The translations under genes were made by a program, and so were the position numbers. Of a stretch of DNA of 64,000 bases, positions 1 through 9,045 are shown piece by piece. Position 1 is the stretch's first letter. Each line of letters starts with the position of its first letter. The DNA lies in the NCBI GenBank assembly GCA_019233755.1, contig JAFAMD010000041.1, positions 42,178 to 106,177 of the forward strand. The letters run 5' to 3'. The notes below the pieces were generated by a model. That model searched no databases and was not told the origin of the DNA. It worked only from the letters and a program-made list of their open reading frames with translations. Source of the DNA: Acidobacteriaceae bacterium (GTDB lineage Bacteria; Acidobacteriota; Terriglobia; Bryobacterales; Bryobacteraceae).

Positions 1-1
1 A

Positions 2-406
2 CAGATCAACGGCCAACCGGTGCGCCTCCTACTTGAAAATATCGACCCCGAAGAGAATCCGCGCTACTATCTCACCTCGGTCGCCGAAGGGTTCGAAATC
101 ATTCGCGCCGTGAATCACCCGCAGGTGAAGCTGCTCTATGACTTCTTCCATGAGCAGATTGCAGAGGGAAATCTCATCGAGAAACTGAAGAAGAATATCG
201 ACTACACCGGCCTGGTTCACATCGCCGACGTTCCCGGACGCCATATTCCAGGAACCGGCGAGATCAACTACGAGAACATCTACAAAACGCTCGCCGAGCT
301 GAAATACGATCGCATGGTTGCGATGGAATTCCTGCCGCTCGGCGATGGCGTGGAAGAACTGCGGCGCGCGAAGGAACAGGCGCTGCGCGCCGGCCGCAGC
401 GCCTAG
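2..406 (+). CDS. Hydroxypyruvate isomerase-like TIM-barrel protein, C-terminal part
   Basis: The gene enters from the left edge; the reading frame is open from base 2 and ends at TAG 404-406, so about 134 C-terminal residues are visible. The segments LENIDP, KLLYDFFHEQIAEG, VHIADVPGRHIPGTGEI and VAMEFLPLG match the C-terminal half of the sugar isomerase/AP-endonuclease-2-like TIM barrel of hydroxypyruvate isomerases, including the conserved His and Glu of the metal site (HIADVPGR and MEF). The family interconverts hydroxypyruvate and tartronate semialdehyde; related proteins isomerise other keto sugars, so the exact substrate is open. It ends 12 bases before the convergent GH35-like gene. The true start lies outside the window. 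Confidence 0.75.
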   Translation, partial: QINGQPVRLLLENIDPEENPRYYLTSVAEGFEIIRAVNHPQVKLLYDFFHEQIAEGNLIEKLKKNIDYTGLVHIADVPGRHIPGTGEINYENIYKTLAELKYDRMVAMEFLPLGDGVEELRRAKEQALRAGRSA

Positions 407-418
407 CCGATTTGCTCG

Positions 419-2020
419 CTACTCGAACCTGTATACCCCCGCTTTCTCGATACTGATCTGCTGAGGCGCGAATCGCCAGTAGTGCCCCTGATCATTTTCA
501 TCGCCGTTCAGGCGGCGCCCCGGCAGCCATCTTCCATTCTCGAATTTGCCTTCTTCCACGTAACCGACCCCTGCATGCGGCAGTCCCGGCGACCTGGGCG
601 TGAACTGCACGCGAAAGCCGCTTCCCGCACCCAGAAATTCATTCGGTCCTGTCGCGATAATCAGGCCAAACCCCTTCTCGGCGCCGGAACCGAAGATCTC
701 GTCAAGGCTGACCGTCACCAGGTATCGGTTCATGACAAACGAAGTAGAAGGTTTCTGCCTTTCGAGCAGAAACCCGGCCGTCTCACCCTTGCCTTGATGC
801 TGCAGAATTTCCGGTGCAAGCTGTATGAGCGCCTCGTAGCTTTTTCCGAGATCGTTCTTAGGATCTTTCGCTGAATCGATGGCGAACGGTGAAAAACCGA
901 TCGCATCATGCTGGCCCACCGCGTAAAACACATTCTGTTCGCCCGCTGCACCGCCGGCGGCTTCCGGAATGAACAGCGGATTGCCGGCCCGGTTGTACCA
1001 CTTACACCAGTCCTCGAAATTCGATTGATAGATGTCAGGCGAGTAAATATCGATCGCCGACCCAACCGCCTTCCACGCGTCGATCACGCGTGGCTGCGGT
1101 CCGCCGCTTGGATAATCGCCCGGCGTCGCATCCTGGTGGGCCAGCCAGGTGTTCACGTACATGGGCAGCGGATATTCCGCCTTGCCCGCGGCCGCCACGT
1201 GATTCACGTAACGGCCGTAGTTCCAGGCCATGAAGACCTCATCCGCGCGCGGCGAGTTGCCGAAGACGTCCGTCCACGTGCCCGAAGTCTTAGCGCCATT
1301 GGCGTCCCAAAGCTCCCGCAGCTCCGGAAAGAGCGATTCACGATGCGCCTGCAAGTACGTGGTCAGTTCATGTGGCACGGCTGACGCGAAAGCCTTGTCT
1401 GCCGCTGCCGAATGATCGCGCGTATCGCCGAGCACGCCCACTTCGTTCTCCACCTGCAACATCAGCACGGTGTGGCTCTGCCCGTCGATTTCACGGATAT
1501 GATGCATCAGCGCGGCGAACGCTTTGGCATCCGCCTCCATCGTTGCCTTCCCTAGCGTGCTAAGGATCTCGACTTCGTTGTCCCTCTCGATCACCCGCGG
1601 AAAACGGCGAGTGTCCCGCTTCACCCACAAGGGCGCATAGCTCGACATGCCGTTCTTCCAACTGGCCAACCAAAGGAAAACAATGCGCAGATTGTTTTGG
1701 CGTGCCTGTTGAATCAAACCGTCCACCAGGGTGAAATCGTACTGGCCTTCGGTTGGTTCGATCAGCTCCCACGAGACGGGCGTAAGTACGGTGTTCAACG
1801 GAATCTCTGCAAGCCGCGGCCAGATCGGCTTCATGTAATCGAGGCTCGAAGAACTCGAATTATGAATCTCCGCACCGAGGATCAGGTATGGCTTGCCATC
1901 GACCACAAGCTGCGTCGCCGTGCCGCGCTTTTCGAGGTGAGGAATGTTCGCATCCTGCGCCCTCGCGCTCGCCGCCAGCAGAATAGAAAATACCGCTACG
2001 TGTCGAAGTCTCATCTTCAT
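419..2020 (-). CDS. Secreted GH35-like beta-galactosidase family glycoside hydrolase
   Basis: 533 residues with an N-terminal signal peptide (about residues 1-22, ending ARAQ). The TIM barrel begins near residue 35 with KPYLILGAEIHNSS, and TPVSWELIEPTEGQYDF is the usual GH35/GH42 barrel segment. QVENEVG gives the probable acid/base Glu193, and LFIPEAAGG the probable nucleophile Glu353; both assignments are by motif. The length and C-terminal part resemble GH35 proteins with a DUF5597-type tail. The start ATG overlaps the stop of the upstream GH36 gene by four bases (ATGA), so the two are very probably translationally coupled. Inferred role: release of terminal beta-galactosyl or similar sugars outside the cytoplasm, together with the neighbouring GH36 and GH42 enzymes. 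The substrate cannot be read from sequence. Confidence 0.8.
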   Translation of the reverse strand: MKMRLRHVAVFSILLAASARAQDANIPHLEKRGTATQLVVDGKPYLILGAEIHNSSSSSLDYMKPIWPRLAEIPLNTVLTPVSWELIEPTEGQYDFTLVDGLIQQARQNNLRIVFLWLASWKNGMSSYAPLWVKRDTRRFPRVIERDNEVEILSTLGKATMEADAKAFAALMHHIREIDGQSHTVLMLQVENEVGVLGDTRDHSAAADKAFASAVPHELTTYLQAHRESLFPELRELWDANGAKTSGTWTDVFGNSPRADEVFMAWNYGRYVNHVAAAGKAEYPLPMYVNTWLAHQDATPGDYPSGGPQPRVIDAWKAVGSAIDIYSPDIYQSNFEDWCKWYNRAGNPLFIPEAAGGAAGEQNVFYAVGQHDAIGFSPFAIDSAKDPKNDLGKSYEALIQLAPEILQHQGKGETAGFLLERQKPSTSFVMNRYLVTVSLDEIFGSGAEKGFGLIIATGPNEFLGAGSGFRVQFTPRSPGLPHAGVGYVEEGKFENGRWLPGRRLNGDENDQGHYWRFAPQQISIEKAGVYRFE

Positions 2021-4203
2021 TGAATCCGGTGCAGCAGAACCGCTGTGCTGTCGAAGTCTCCTTTCAGGGCTAGCTGCAAGCCGCTCTGCATGAGATACGC
2101 GCCGCTTACTTCGCTTTCCTTGTTGAGAATTTTGCCGTCAATCGATTCCAGCCGGTAAACGGCGTGCGCATTCAGGCCTTCGAAGTAAATGACGGGAGGA
2201 AGCGTACTATATTCCTGCGAGTGCCGGAACGCAAAAAGCACCGCCTCTTTTCCGTCCTGCGAAACATATTCGTTCGCCGTGGTGTCGTTCGTTCGCGGTG
2301 AAAGCAGCCGGTACAGATTGCCGAATTGCACCGTCTCGCGAATGCGTTTGTACAGCGCAATCATTTTCGTCGCGAGCTGCGCATCTTCCTCTGTCCATTT
2401 GTTCAGGTTTGCGCCGATGCCCAGCGCGCCCTGCATTGCCACCAGAAACCGGAATTCGAGAGGCGTGCTGCGGCCATTCATGTTCGGTACGTCCGTGACC
2501 CAAGCCGACATAAGCTTCGGCGCATATGCCTGCGAAAAACCTTCTTGGATGCGCAGCCGGTCAAACGCCTCCGTATTGTCTGATGTCCAGAACTCATCCA
2601 CGTATCGCAGAATCCCGAGGTCGACCCTGCCGCCGCCGCCCGAGCACGATTCAATCTCCAGCTTTGGATGCTTGGCCCGCAGCCGTGCCATGATGTCATA
2701 CAGGTTGCGAACGTACTTCACCCACAACTCCGGCTGCTCGTCCGGCGCCACCTCCGGCCAGCCTGGCTCGGCGAAGGTTCGGTTCATATCCCATTTGAAG
2801 TAGCGGATGTTGTAATCGGTCGCCAGCTTATCGAGCACCTGGAAGATGTAATCTTTCACGTCGTCACGTGCAAAGTTCAGCACAAGCTGATTTCGCAGTT
2901 CGCTGCGCGGCCTGCCGGGGAAATTCATGACCCAGTCCGGATGTGCGCGGTAAAGATCGCTGTCGGGATTCACCATCTCGGGTTCCACCCACAAGCCGAA
3001 ATCCATCCCCAGGCCGTTTACATACTGGATCAATCCGTTCAGCCCGTTCGGAAACTTCTGCGGATTCACCACCCAGTCGCCGAGCCCGGCGTGGTCGTTG
3101 TTCCGCTTGCCGAACCAGCCGTCATCGACGACAAACATCTCCACACCCAGTTTTGAAGCTTTATCCGCGAGCGTCTTCTGTCCCGCCTCGCTTACATTGA
3201 ATTCGGTTGCTTCCCACGAGTTGTAAAGGACAGGCCTCGGCCGCGCCTTCAGTCCATGCGGCTCGATATCGGCGAGCTCGAGTCGGTCGAGCAGCCGCGA
3301 AGCTTCGCCGAATCCGTGATCGGAGTAGCCGCCGTAGAAGGCCGGTGTTTCCAGCGACTCGCCTGGCTTCAAAACGTACGCGAAGTCGAACGTGTTGAAC
3401 CCGCCCGTTACGCGCACCTGCTGGTAAGGCGTCTGCTCTACCGTAATCCGCCAGTTTCCGCTCCACGCCAGCGCTCCGAACCACACGCGTCCGTGTTCCT
3501 CTGCCGCGTTGCCCGGGTCGATCGCAAACCATGGGTTCAGATTGTGCCCGGTGTGCCCCGTACGGCTTTCCAATACTTTCATGCCTTCCTGAATCGGTTC
3601 CAGGTTCAACAGCGATTCCGCCGCCCAACGCCCGCTGAGATACGAAAGCCGGTAGCCGCCTACGCGCGGCATGTACCAGGTTGCCGATTGTGCGCTGTTC
3701 ACCGTAATTTTCTGTTGCGTGCCGTTGCGAATGGTGGACGACCGGCTGATAATCCCGGTCTCGGGATAAACGCGATAGTGCAGCGTGACTTGTATATCGT
3801 CGTGAATATCCTTTAGAGTAATTTCGAGTTCATCGCCCTCGACGTGTTGATCGGCATAGTGCAACACAAGATCGCGATCGCCGTCGGCGCGAGTAATCTT
3901 GAGCGCTGTTTCGTAGTACCGCGGGCCGCCCCAGCCCGGATACTCTTCGTTCTCGATCATCTGGTGCGGATCGAATGAAGAAATATCCTGCCGCTGCTGC
4001 GCTGCCGGAACATCCTCAATCCGCCACAACGGTCCGCCCCAATATAAATGCTGCAGCTCGCCGCTCGGCCCCACTCCCATCGCATAGGAGCTGTGGGGCG
4101 TTGTGATAAGCCATACCTTGCGTGCGGCATCGAATTGAATCTGTGCAAACGTCGAACATGCCATCGTGAAAACCAGGCAAAAAAGAATCGCGAAACGGCG
4201 CAT
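2017..4203 (-). CDS. Secreted alpha-galactosidase, GH36
   Basis: GH36 alpha-galactosidases hydrolyse terminal alpha-galactosides such as melibiose and raffinose with retention. I chose the ATG at 4203 because it gives a compact signal peptide (MRRFAILFCLVF...STFAQ); an in-frame ATG at 4230 would add nine residues. The family is clear: FVVDDGWFGKR, FGLWVEPEMVNPDSDLY, the nucleophile motif YFKWDMNR (Asp near 472), ESCSGGGGR, and the acid/base motif TSDNTEAFDR (Asp near 542). The 728-residue length is normal for the family, with an N-terminal beta-supersandwich, a TIM barrel and a C-terminal beta domain. It is first of a two-gene unit with the GH35-like gene (ATGA overlap). Its start lies only 52 bases from the divergent GH42 start, so the two promoters must be very close or overlap coding sequence. 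Confidence 0.92.
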   Translation of the reverse strand: MRRFAILFCLVFTMACSTFAQIQFDAARKVWLITTPHSSYAMGVGPSGELQHLYWGGPLWRIEDVPAAQQRQDISSFDPHQMIENEEYPGWGGPRYYETALKITRADGDRDLVLHYADQHVEGDELEITLKDIHDDIQVTLHYRVYPETGIISRSSTIRNGTQQKITVNSAQSATWYMPRVGGYRLSYLSGRWAAESLLNLEPIQEGMKVLESRTGHTGHNLNPWFAIDPGNAAEEHGRVWFGALAWSGNWRITVEQTPYQQVRVTGGFNTFDFAYVLKPGESLETPAFYGGYSDHGFGEASRLLDRLELADIEPHGLKARPRPVLYNSWEATEFNVSEAGQKTLADKASKLGVEMFVVDDGWFGKRNNDHAGLGDWVVNPQKFPNGLNGLIQYVNGLGMDFGLWVEPEMVNPDSDLYRAHPDWVMNFPGRPRSELRNQLVLNFARDDVKDYIFQVLDKLATDYNIRYFKWDMNRTFAEPGWPEVAPDEQPELWVKYVRNLYDIMARLRAKHPKLEIESCSGGGGRVDLGILRYVDEFWTSDNTEAFDRLRIQEGFSQAYAPKLMSAWVTDVPNMNGRSTPLEFRFLVAMQGALGIGANLNKWTEEDAQLATKMIALYKRIRETVQFGNLYRLLSPRTNDTTANEYVSQDGKEAVLFAFRHSQEYSTLPPVIYFEGLNAHAVYRLESIDGKILNKESEVSGAYLMQSGLQLALKGDFDSTAVLLHRIQ

Positions 4204-4255
4204 GGTGACGATTGTAATTGTTCGAATCACGAAGATGATCTAATGTTCGGTACTC

Positions 4256-6358
4256 ATGTGCAGATACCGACTGACCACCTCAGCCTTGCTTCTGCTGTCT
4301 CTCCTCTTCACTCCCGTCCTTGAGGCCCAGAATCCCGATTGGTTCCCGAAAAAGGACATGCTCACCATCGGCGTCTACTATTACCCCGAAGCGTGGCCGC
4401 AGGAACAATGGGCCCGCGATATGGGCAATATCCGCAAGCTCGGCATGGAGTTCGTCCACATGGGTGAGTTTGCCTGGTACTTCATGGAGCCGGAAGAAGG
4501 TCATTACAACTTCGACTGGCTGGAAAAGAACGTCGATCTTGCCGCAAAGAACGGCCTGAAAGTAGTTCTCTGCACTCCCAGCGCCACGCCGCCCATCTGG
4601 CTGGAGCAGAAACATCCGGAAATCCTGATGGTCGATGCACAAGGCCGCACGATGCAGCACGGCAGCCGCGAGCAGGCCGACTGGAGCTCTCCCGTCTATC
4701 GCGAATACGTAACGAAGATCGATACCGAACTGGCTAAACGCTTTGGTAATGATCCCCGGGTCTGGGGCTGGCAGATTGATAACGAACTCAGCCATTACGG
4801 CCGGCGTTATTCCTACTCGCAGGCATCCACGCTGAAGTTCCGGCAGTGGCTGCAGGAGAAGTACGGCACCATCGATCGCCTCAACGAAGCCTGGGGCGGC
4901 GCTTTCTGGTCCACCATGTACCAGAACTTTGATCAGATCGAGATTCCAAATCCAAACACGTTAGTGGTTGACCCGAGCCCGCACGCCGTTCTCGATTTCA
5001 ACCGCTGGTTCGCCCATGAAGCCGCCGAATACATCAGCATGCAGGCCGGCATTATCCGGCAATATTCGAAAAACCAGTGGATCACGACGAATTTCATGAC
5101 GCTGCACCAGGAGGTAGACCCCTCGCTTTCCCAGAAAGCCGTCGATGTATTCACTTGGACCCACTATCCTGTGCATGGCGATCTGGGGGAAGGGCCGCTG
5201 GGATTCCGGCTCGGCAGCGCAGAGCAGATGTCCTTCATGCACGATTTCATGCGCTCCTTTAACGGGCTGTCCGGTCCCATGGAACTGCAGCCCGGCCAGG
5301 TGAACTGGGGCGCCGTGAATCCGTGGCCGCTTCCGGGCGCCATCCACATGTGGATCCTGCGTGCGTTCGGTGCGGGTGCGCGCCTGGTGTGTACGTACCG
5401 TTATCGCCAGCCGTTATATGGCTCCGAGCTCTATCACAAAGGGCTTGCCGAGACGAATGGAGTAACCCCGTCGCCCGGCGGACGCGAATATGCCGAGGCG
5501 ATGCGCGACGTAATCGAGCTTCGCAAGCACTATGACCCGAACGCCAAGCAACCTGCAGCCTATGCGGCCCGGCGTACCGCCTTTTTGATTAGCTATGACA
5601 ATCGCTGGGACATATCGAATCATCCGCAAACCACACGCTGGGACACGGTGGCGCACTGGATGCGTTACTACCGCGCTCTGAAAAGTGCTGGAGCGCCGGT
5701 GGATGTGCTCACGCCTGACCGCGATTTCAGCCAGCATCCGTTCGTGATCGCGCCGGCTTATCAGCTTGTCGATGCCGAACTCATTCAACGCTTTCAGAAT
5801 TACGTGCAGAACGGCGGCAACCTGATTCTCACCTGCCGCACTGGCCAAAAAGATCCGCGCGGACATCTCTGGGAAGCTGCGTGGGCAGCTCCTGTTTATC
5901 CCCTCATAGGAGCGAAGATTCCAATCTACGATGTATTGCCCGTTAGTGTGGACGGAAACGTCGAGTTAAATGGCAAGCGTTATGCCTGGGGCTCATGGGG
6001 AGATATTCTGGAGCCGGAACCCGGTACACAGATTCTGGCGAAATACGCCGATCAGTTCTATGCCGGCCGGCCCGCCGCAATTACACGGAAACTCGGGAAG
6101 GGAACTGTGACCTACATCGGAGTCGACACCATCGACGGCGAGTTGGAACGTGCGCTGATCCGGCAGGTGTATGCCGCAGCCGGCGCAACACCCGCAAACC
6201 TCGATCCGAACTTCCTGGTTGATTGGCGCGACGGCTTCTGGGTCGCAACCAATTTTGCGAGCAAGACGGAAACCATCCCGGCCGCGGCCAATGCGAAGAT
6301 TTTGGTCGGCCAGCGCCAGGTGCAACCCGGCGGCGTTGCCATCTGGATGGAACGATAA
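4256..6358 (+). CDS. Secreted beta-galactosidase, GH42
   Basis: 700 residues with a signal peptide (LLLLSLLFTPVLEAQ, cleavage near residue 25). GH42 hallmarks: GVYYYPEAWP at the barrel start, MGEFAWYFMEPEEGHY, TPSATPPIWL, the acid/base motif WGWQIDNELSHYG (Glu177) and the nucleophile in GPMELQPGQVNWG (Glu343). A GATase-like trimerisation domain occupies roughly residues 430-640. GH42 enzymes remove beta-galactosyl residues from oligosaccharides; secreted versions are less common than cytoplasmic ones. The ATG at 4256 lacks a strong Shine-Dalgarno sequence. It is divergent from the GH36/GH35-like pair, which suggests joint regulation, and ends three bases before the stop of the convergent FG-GAP gene, so no terminator fits between them. 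Confidence 0.92.
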   Translation: MCRYRLTTSALLLLSLLFTPVLEAQNPDWFPKKDMLTIGVYYYPEAWPQEQWARDMGNIRKLGMEFVHMGEFAWYFMEPEEGHYNFDWLEKNVDLAAKNGLKVVLCTPSATPPIWLEQKHPEILMVDAQGRTMQHGSREQADWSSPVYREYVTKIDTELAKRFGNDPRVWGWQIDNELSHYGRRYSYSQASTLKFRQWLQEKYGTIDRLNEAWGGAFWSTMYQNFDQIEIPNPNTLVVDPSPHAVLDFNRWFAHEAAEYISMQAGIIRQYSKNQWITTNFMTLHQEVDPSLSQKAVDVFTWTHYPVHGDLGEGPLGFRLGSAEQMSFMHDFMRSFNGLSGPMELQPGQVNWGAVNPWPLPGAIHMWILRAFGAGARLVCTYRYRQPLYGSELYHKGLAETNGVTPSPGGREYAEAMRDVIELRKHYDPNAKQPAAYAARRTAFLISYDNRWDISNHPQTTRWDTVAHWMRYYRALKSAGAPVDVLTPDRDFSQHPFVIAPAYQLVDAELIQRFQNYVQNGGNLILTCRTGQKDPRGHLWEAAWAAPVYPLIGAKIPIYDVLPVSVDGNVELNGKRYAWGSWGDILEPEPGTQILAKYADQFYAGRPAAITRKLGKGTVTYIGVDTIDGELERALIRQVYAAAGATPANLDPNFLVDWRDGFWVATNFASKTETIPAAANAKILVGQRQVQPGGVAIWMER

Positions 6359-6361
6359 GCG

Positions 6362-8020
6362 CTACTGCTTCTCGGTAATGTTGAGCACGCGGTCGGCTGC
6401 TTGCTTCTCTAGCACCTGCCGCGTGCCGCTCGGCCATGCAATCTCAATGCGATCGATACTTGCGGCGGTGCCCAATCCGAAATGCAGCCGCAGATCGCTT
6501 TGTGAGAGATAGCTTCCGCCGCTGCGCACTTCGCCGAGCTGCGCGCGGCCGCCGGCGATAACCTTCACTCGCGCCCCGATCGCACTGCGATTCGAGCGCG
6601 TCCCAATCAAACTGAGAATTGTCCAGTGCCCCGGCGGATTGGCCGCCTGCTTCAGCAGCGACGGCGTTTCGTTCTGGTTGTTGATGGCCACTTCCACGGC
6701 GCCGTCATTATCGATGTCGCCAAACGCCGCACCACGCGAGGAGTGCAATTCGAGAAAGGCTGGTCCGGCCAGCCGCGAGATGTCGCGAAACTTGCCGTCG
6801 CGCATATTTTCGTACAGGATCGCGCGGTCTTTGTAGTGAATGTCGATGTGCAGCGCCTCCACTTCGGGAAACACATGCCCGTTCACCAGCAGCAGATCCT
6901 TCCAGCCGTCGTTATTGAAATCGAAGAAGCCGGTGCCCCAGCCGACGTAGCGCGTGTTCTCGCCAAGGCCGGCATCCAGCGTCACATCGTCGAAGTCTCC
7001 CTTGCCGCGATTGCGATACAGCGTTTCAAACTCGTCTGAAAAATTGGTGCGAAAGATGCTGAAGTGCCCATCGCCGGCGTAATCGGCAGCGGTTACGCCC
7101 ATTCCCGACATGGCTTTGCCGTTTTGGTCGAACGCGACGCCGCGAATCACTCCTTCTTCCTCGAATTTGCCGTGTCCCTTGTTGATGTAGAGCAGGGAAG
7201 GTGTCTGATCGCAGGCGACGTAAATATCCGGCAGGCCATCCTCGTTGAAATCGCCGGTGAGCACCCCAAGCGAATAGTGCCCGTCCGGTTCGGCGATGCC
7301 CGATTGCTCCGAAATGTCGGTAAAGGTGCCGTCGCCGTTGTTGCGGTAAAGAATGTTCCGGTCGAATGGCAGCCCGCGAGGGCCACAGTTTACGGCAATG
7401 CCGCGATAGAAGCAGTAAGGATTTGCGCCGGGTTTGGGCGTTGTCGCCGGATCGAACTTGAGGTAATTCGAAACAAAAAGATCCAGGTGGCCGTCGCCGT
7501 CGATATCGAGGAAGGCGCAGCCCGTGTTGTAGCGCGTGCGGTTTTGAGTGAGGTGGGTTGATGCGGTCACGTCTTCGAAGCGCTGGCCATGAATATTGCG
7601 ATACAGGTGGTTCTGTCCCCAGTAGGTAACGAACAGATCGGTATATCCGTCGTTGTCGTAATCGCCCGTGCAAACACCCTCTGCCCAGCCGGATGAACGT
7701 AGCCCGAGCGCATCGGTTACATCACGAAACCGGCCATGTCCCTCGTTGTGATACATGCGATTCGTTCCGCCCTCGCCGGACAGAACGAACAAATCCAACA
7801 ACCCGTCGTTGTCGTAATCGATGAAGCCGATGCCGCTTCCGGTGGTCTCGATGATGTATTGCTTCGAGACGGACCCGCCGTTCGGAAAGACGTCGGTCAG
7901 ACCCGCCTGTTTCGCGATGTTGCAGAAATTAGGCGTGTATGAATTCGCTGCCGGGTCTGCGAATGCAAGCAGCAGGCAGGATGCGGCGAGCAGGGCCGTC
8001 GTCAGGAAAGAAAGCTTCAC
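6362..8020 (-). CDS. Secreted FG-GAP/VCBS repeat protein with ASPIC/UnbV C-terminus
   Basis: 552 residues: signal peptide (about 1-24), then a beta-propeller-like series of Ca-binding repeats with DxDxDG-type loops (DYDNDGLLD, DYDNDGYTD, DIDGDGHLD, DFNEDGLPD, DFNNDGWKD, DIDNDGAVE and a degenerate DYAGDGHFS). It ends in an ASPIC/UnbV domain (TRSNRSAIGARVKV, then LRLHFGLGTAASIDRIEIAWPSG). This CRTAC1-like architecture is abundant in Acidobacteria and Planctomycetes; its biochemical role is not established. It is the last gene of the five-gene operon, its ATG overlapping the TPR gene stop by four bases. Its paralogue is the first gene of the same operon (12713-14407). Inferred location: periplasm or cell surface. 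Confidence 0.85.
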   Translation of the reverse strand: MKLSFLTTALLAASCLLLAFADPAANSYTPNFCNIAKQAGLTDVFPNGGSVSKQYIIETTGSGIGFIDYDNDGLLDLFVLSGEGGTNRMYHNEGHGRFRDVTDALGLRSSGWAEGVCTGDYDNDGYTDLFVTYWGQNHLYRNIHGQRFEDVTASTHLTQNRTRYNTGCAFLDIDGDGHLDLFVSNYLKFDPATTPKPGANPYCFYRGIAVNCGPRGLPFDRNILYRNNGDGTFTDISEQSGIAEPDGHYSLGVLTGDFNEDGLPDIYVACDQTPSLLYINKGHGKFEEEGVIRGVAFDQNGKAMSGMGVTAADYAGDGHFSIFRTNFSDEFETLYRNRGKGDFDDVTLDAGLGENTRYVGWGTGFFDFNNDGWKDLLLVNGHVFPEVEALHIDIHYKDRAILYENMRDGKFRDISRLAGPAFLELHSSRGAAFGDIDNDGAVEVAINNQNETPSLLKQAANPPGHWTILSLIGTRSNRSAIGARVKVIAGGRAQLGEVRSGGSYLSQSDLRLHFGLGTAASIDRIEIAWPSGTRQVLEKQAADRVLNITEKQ

Positions 8021-9045
8021 TGTGCCGGCGGCTTCTCGCCGAGTTTCTTCAGAAAGTCAGAGAACTCGCCCTCTGGCGGCTTCTGCAGCTTGTCGAGAAG
8101 GTCCTTCTCCGCCTTCGCTTTATCCATCTGTCCCGAGTCGCGATAGGCGGTGAGCAGCGCGTAGTGCGCCGTTTCGTTTGCCGGCTGCAGCCGCGTTGCA
8201 TGCGAAAGCATTTCGATTGCCTGCGGATACTGCTTCGCTTGCGTATCCATTTTCCCCAGCGCGATCAGCGCTTGCACGAAATCGGGCGAGAGCGTGAGGG
8301 CGCGCTCGAAGTGCGATCTGGCGGTTTCAGTGTGGCCCTCGACTTGTGCGATCTGTCCAAGCTGAAATTCAGAGGCCGCATCTTCCGGGCTCAGCTTCAG
8401 TTCAGAGCGAAATTCCTCGGACGCTTGCTGCAGCGCTTCCGGGCTGTGGCTCTCGAGCAGAATCGCACGTCCCAGCCGGAAATGCAGTTCCGGCGCTTTG
8501 GGGTTCGCTTCGATGGCCTTGCGGTATTCAGCGACGGCATCGGAATAGCGGTTCTGCACTTCGAAGATTTCGGCTGAGAGCTCATGCACGCGGTAGGATG
8601 CGGGCGTTCGCTGGAACATCGCGAACGTTGCGTCGTTGAATGCTTTCATATGCACCTTGGCGGTAAGGTAAAGCACGTCCGCATCGTTCGGGAATCGCTG
8701 CCCGAGCTTTACCAGAAGCGTATAAGCCTGGGCATCATCGCCCGTTGAGCTGAAACATTTCACAGCCGCGAGTCCCGCAAGACGGTAGAGGTCCGTTGAT
8801 GAGGGCGGCGTCGCGATCAGGTTGGGAATCGCTGTTTTGCAATTGCCCATCGCCGCCTGCGTGAGCGCGAGAAACGTACGTGCAGTTACGTCTGACTTGT
8901 CGCGTGCTGCCGCGCTCAGTTTGGGCAACGCAACGGAATACTGTCCTCGGTTGAACGCGGCGATGCCCTCTTCGCGTTCCGAGCTGCCTGCGAACAGAAC
9001 AGTAGCGAGGAGTGCAATCGCAAACAATCGGCTAATGGCCCGCAT
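8017..9045 (-). CDS. Exported TPR-repeat protein
   Basis: 342 residues with a hydrophobic N-terminal signal (AISRLFAIALLATVLFAG). It contains about seven tetratricopeptide repeats, clear ones being EVQNRYSDAVAEYRKAIEANP, EGHTETARSHFERALTLSP and QAKQYPQAIEMLSHATRLQP. The charged tail (GEFSDFLKKLGEKPP) lies outside the repeats. TPR proteins are scaffolds, so no enzyme activity is expected. It overlaps the upstream 96-residue gene by 14 bases and the downstream FG-GAP gene by four, so it is made as part of the operon. I infer an exported partner for the FG-GAP/ASPIC proteins, one of which is itself fused to TPR repeats. Confidence 0.8.
   Translation of the reverse strand: MRAISRLFAIALLATVLFAGSSEREEGIAAFNRGQYSVALPKLSAAARDKSDVTARTFLALTQAAMGNCKTAIPNLIATPPSSTDLYRLAGLAAVKCFSSTGDDAQAYTLLVKLGQRFPNDADVLYLTAKVHMKAFNDATFAMFQRTPASYRVHELSAEIFEVQNRYSDAVAEYRKAIEANPKAPELHFRLGRAILLESHSPEALQQASEEFRSELKLSPEDAASEFQLGQIAQVEGHTETARSHFERALTLSPDFVQALIALGKMDTQAKQYPQAIEMLSHATRLQPANETAHYALLTAYRDSGQMDKAKAEKDLLDKLQKPPEGEFSDFLKKLGEKPPAQ

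Noticed and set aside
4203..4230. GH36 start at 4230 as the primary start
   Set aside because: The nine added residues precede a complete signal peptide and shrink the divergent gap to 25 bases; 4203 is more plausible, though 4230 is not excluded.
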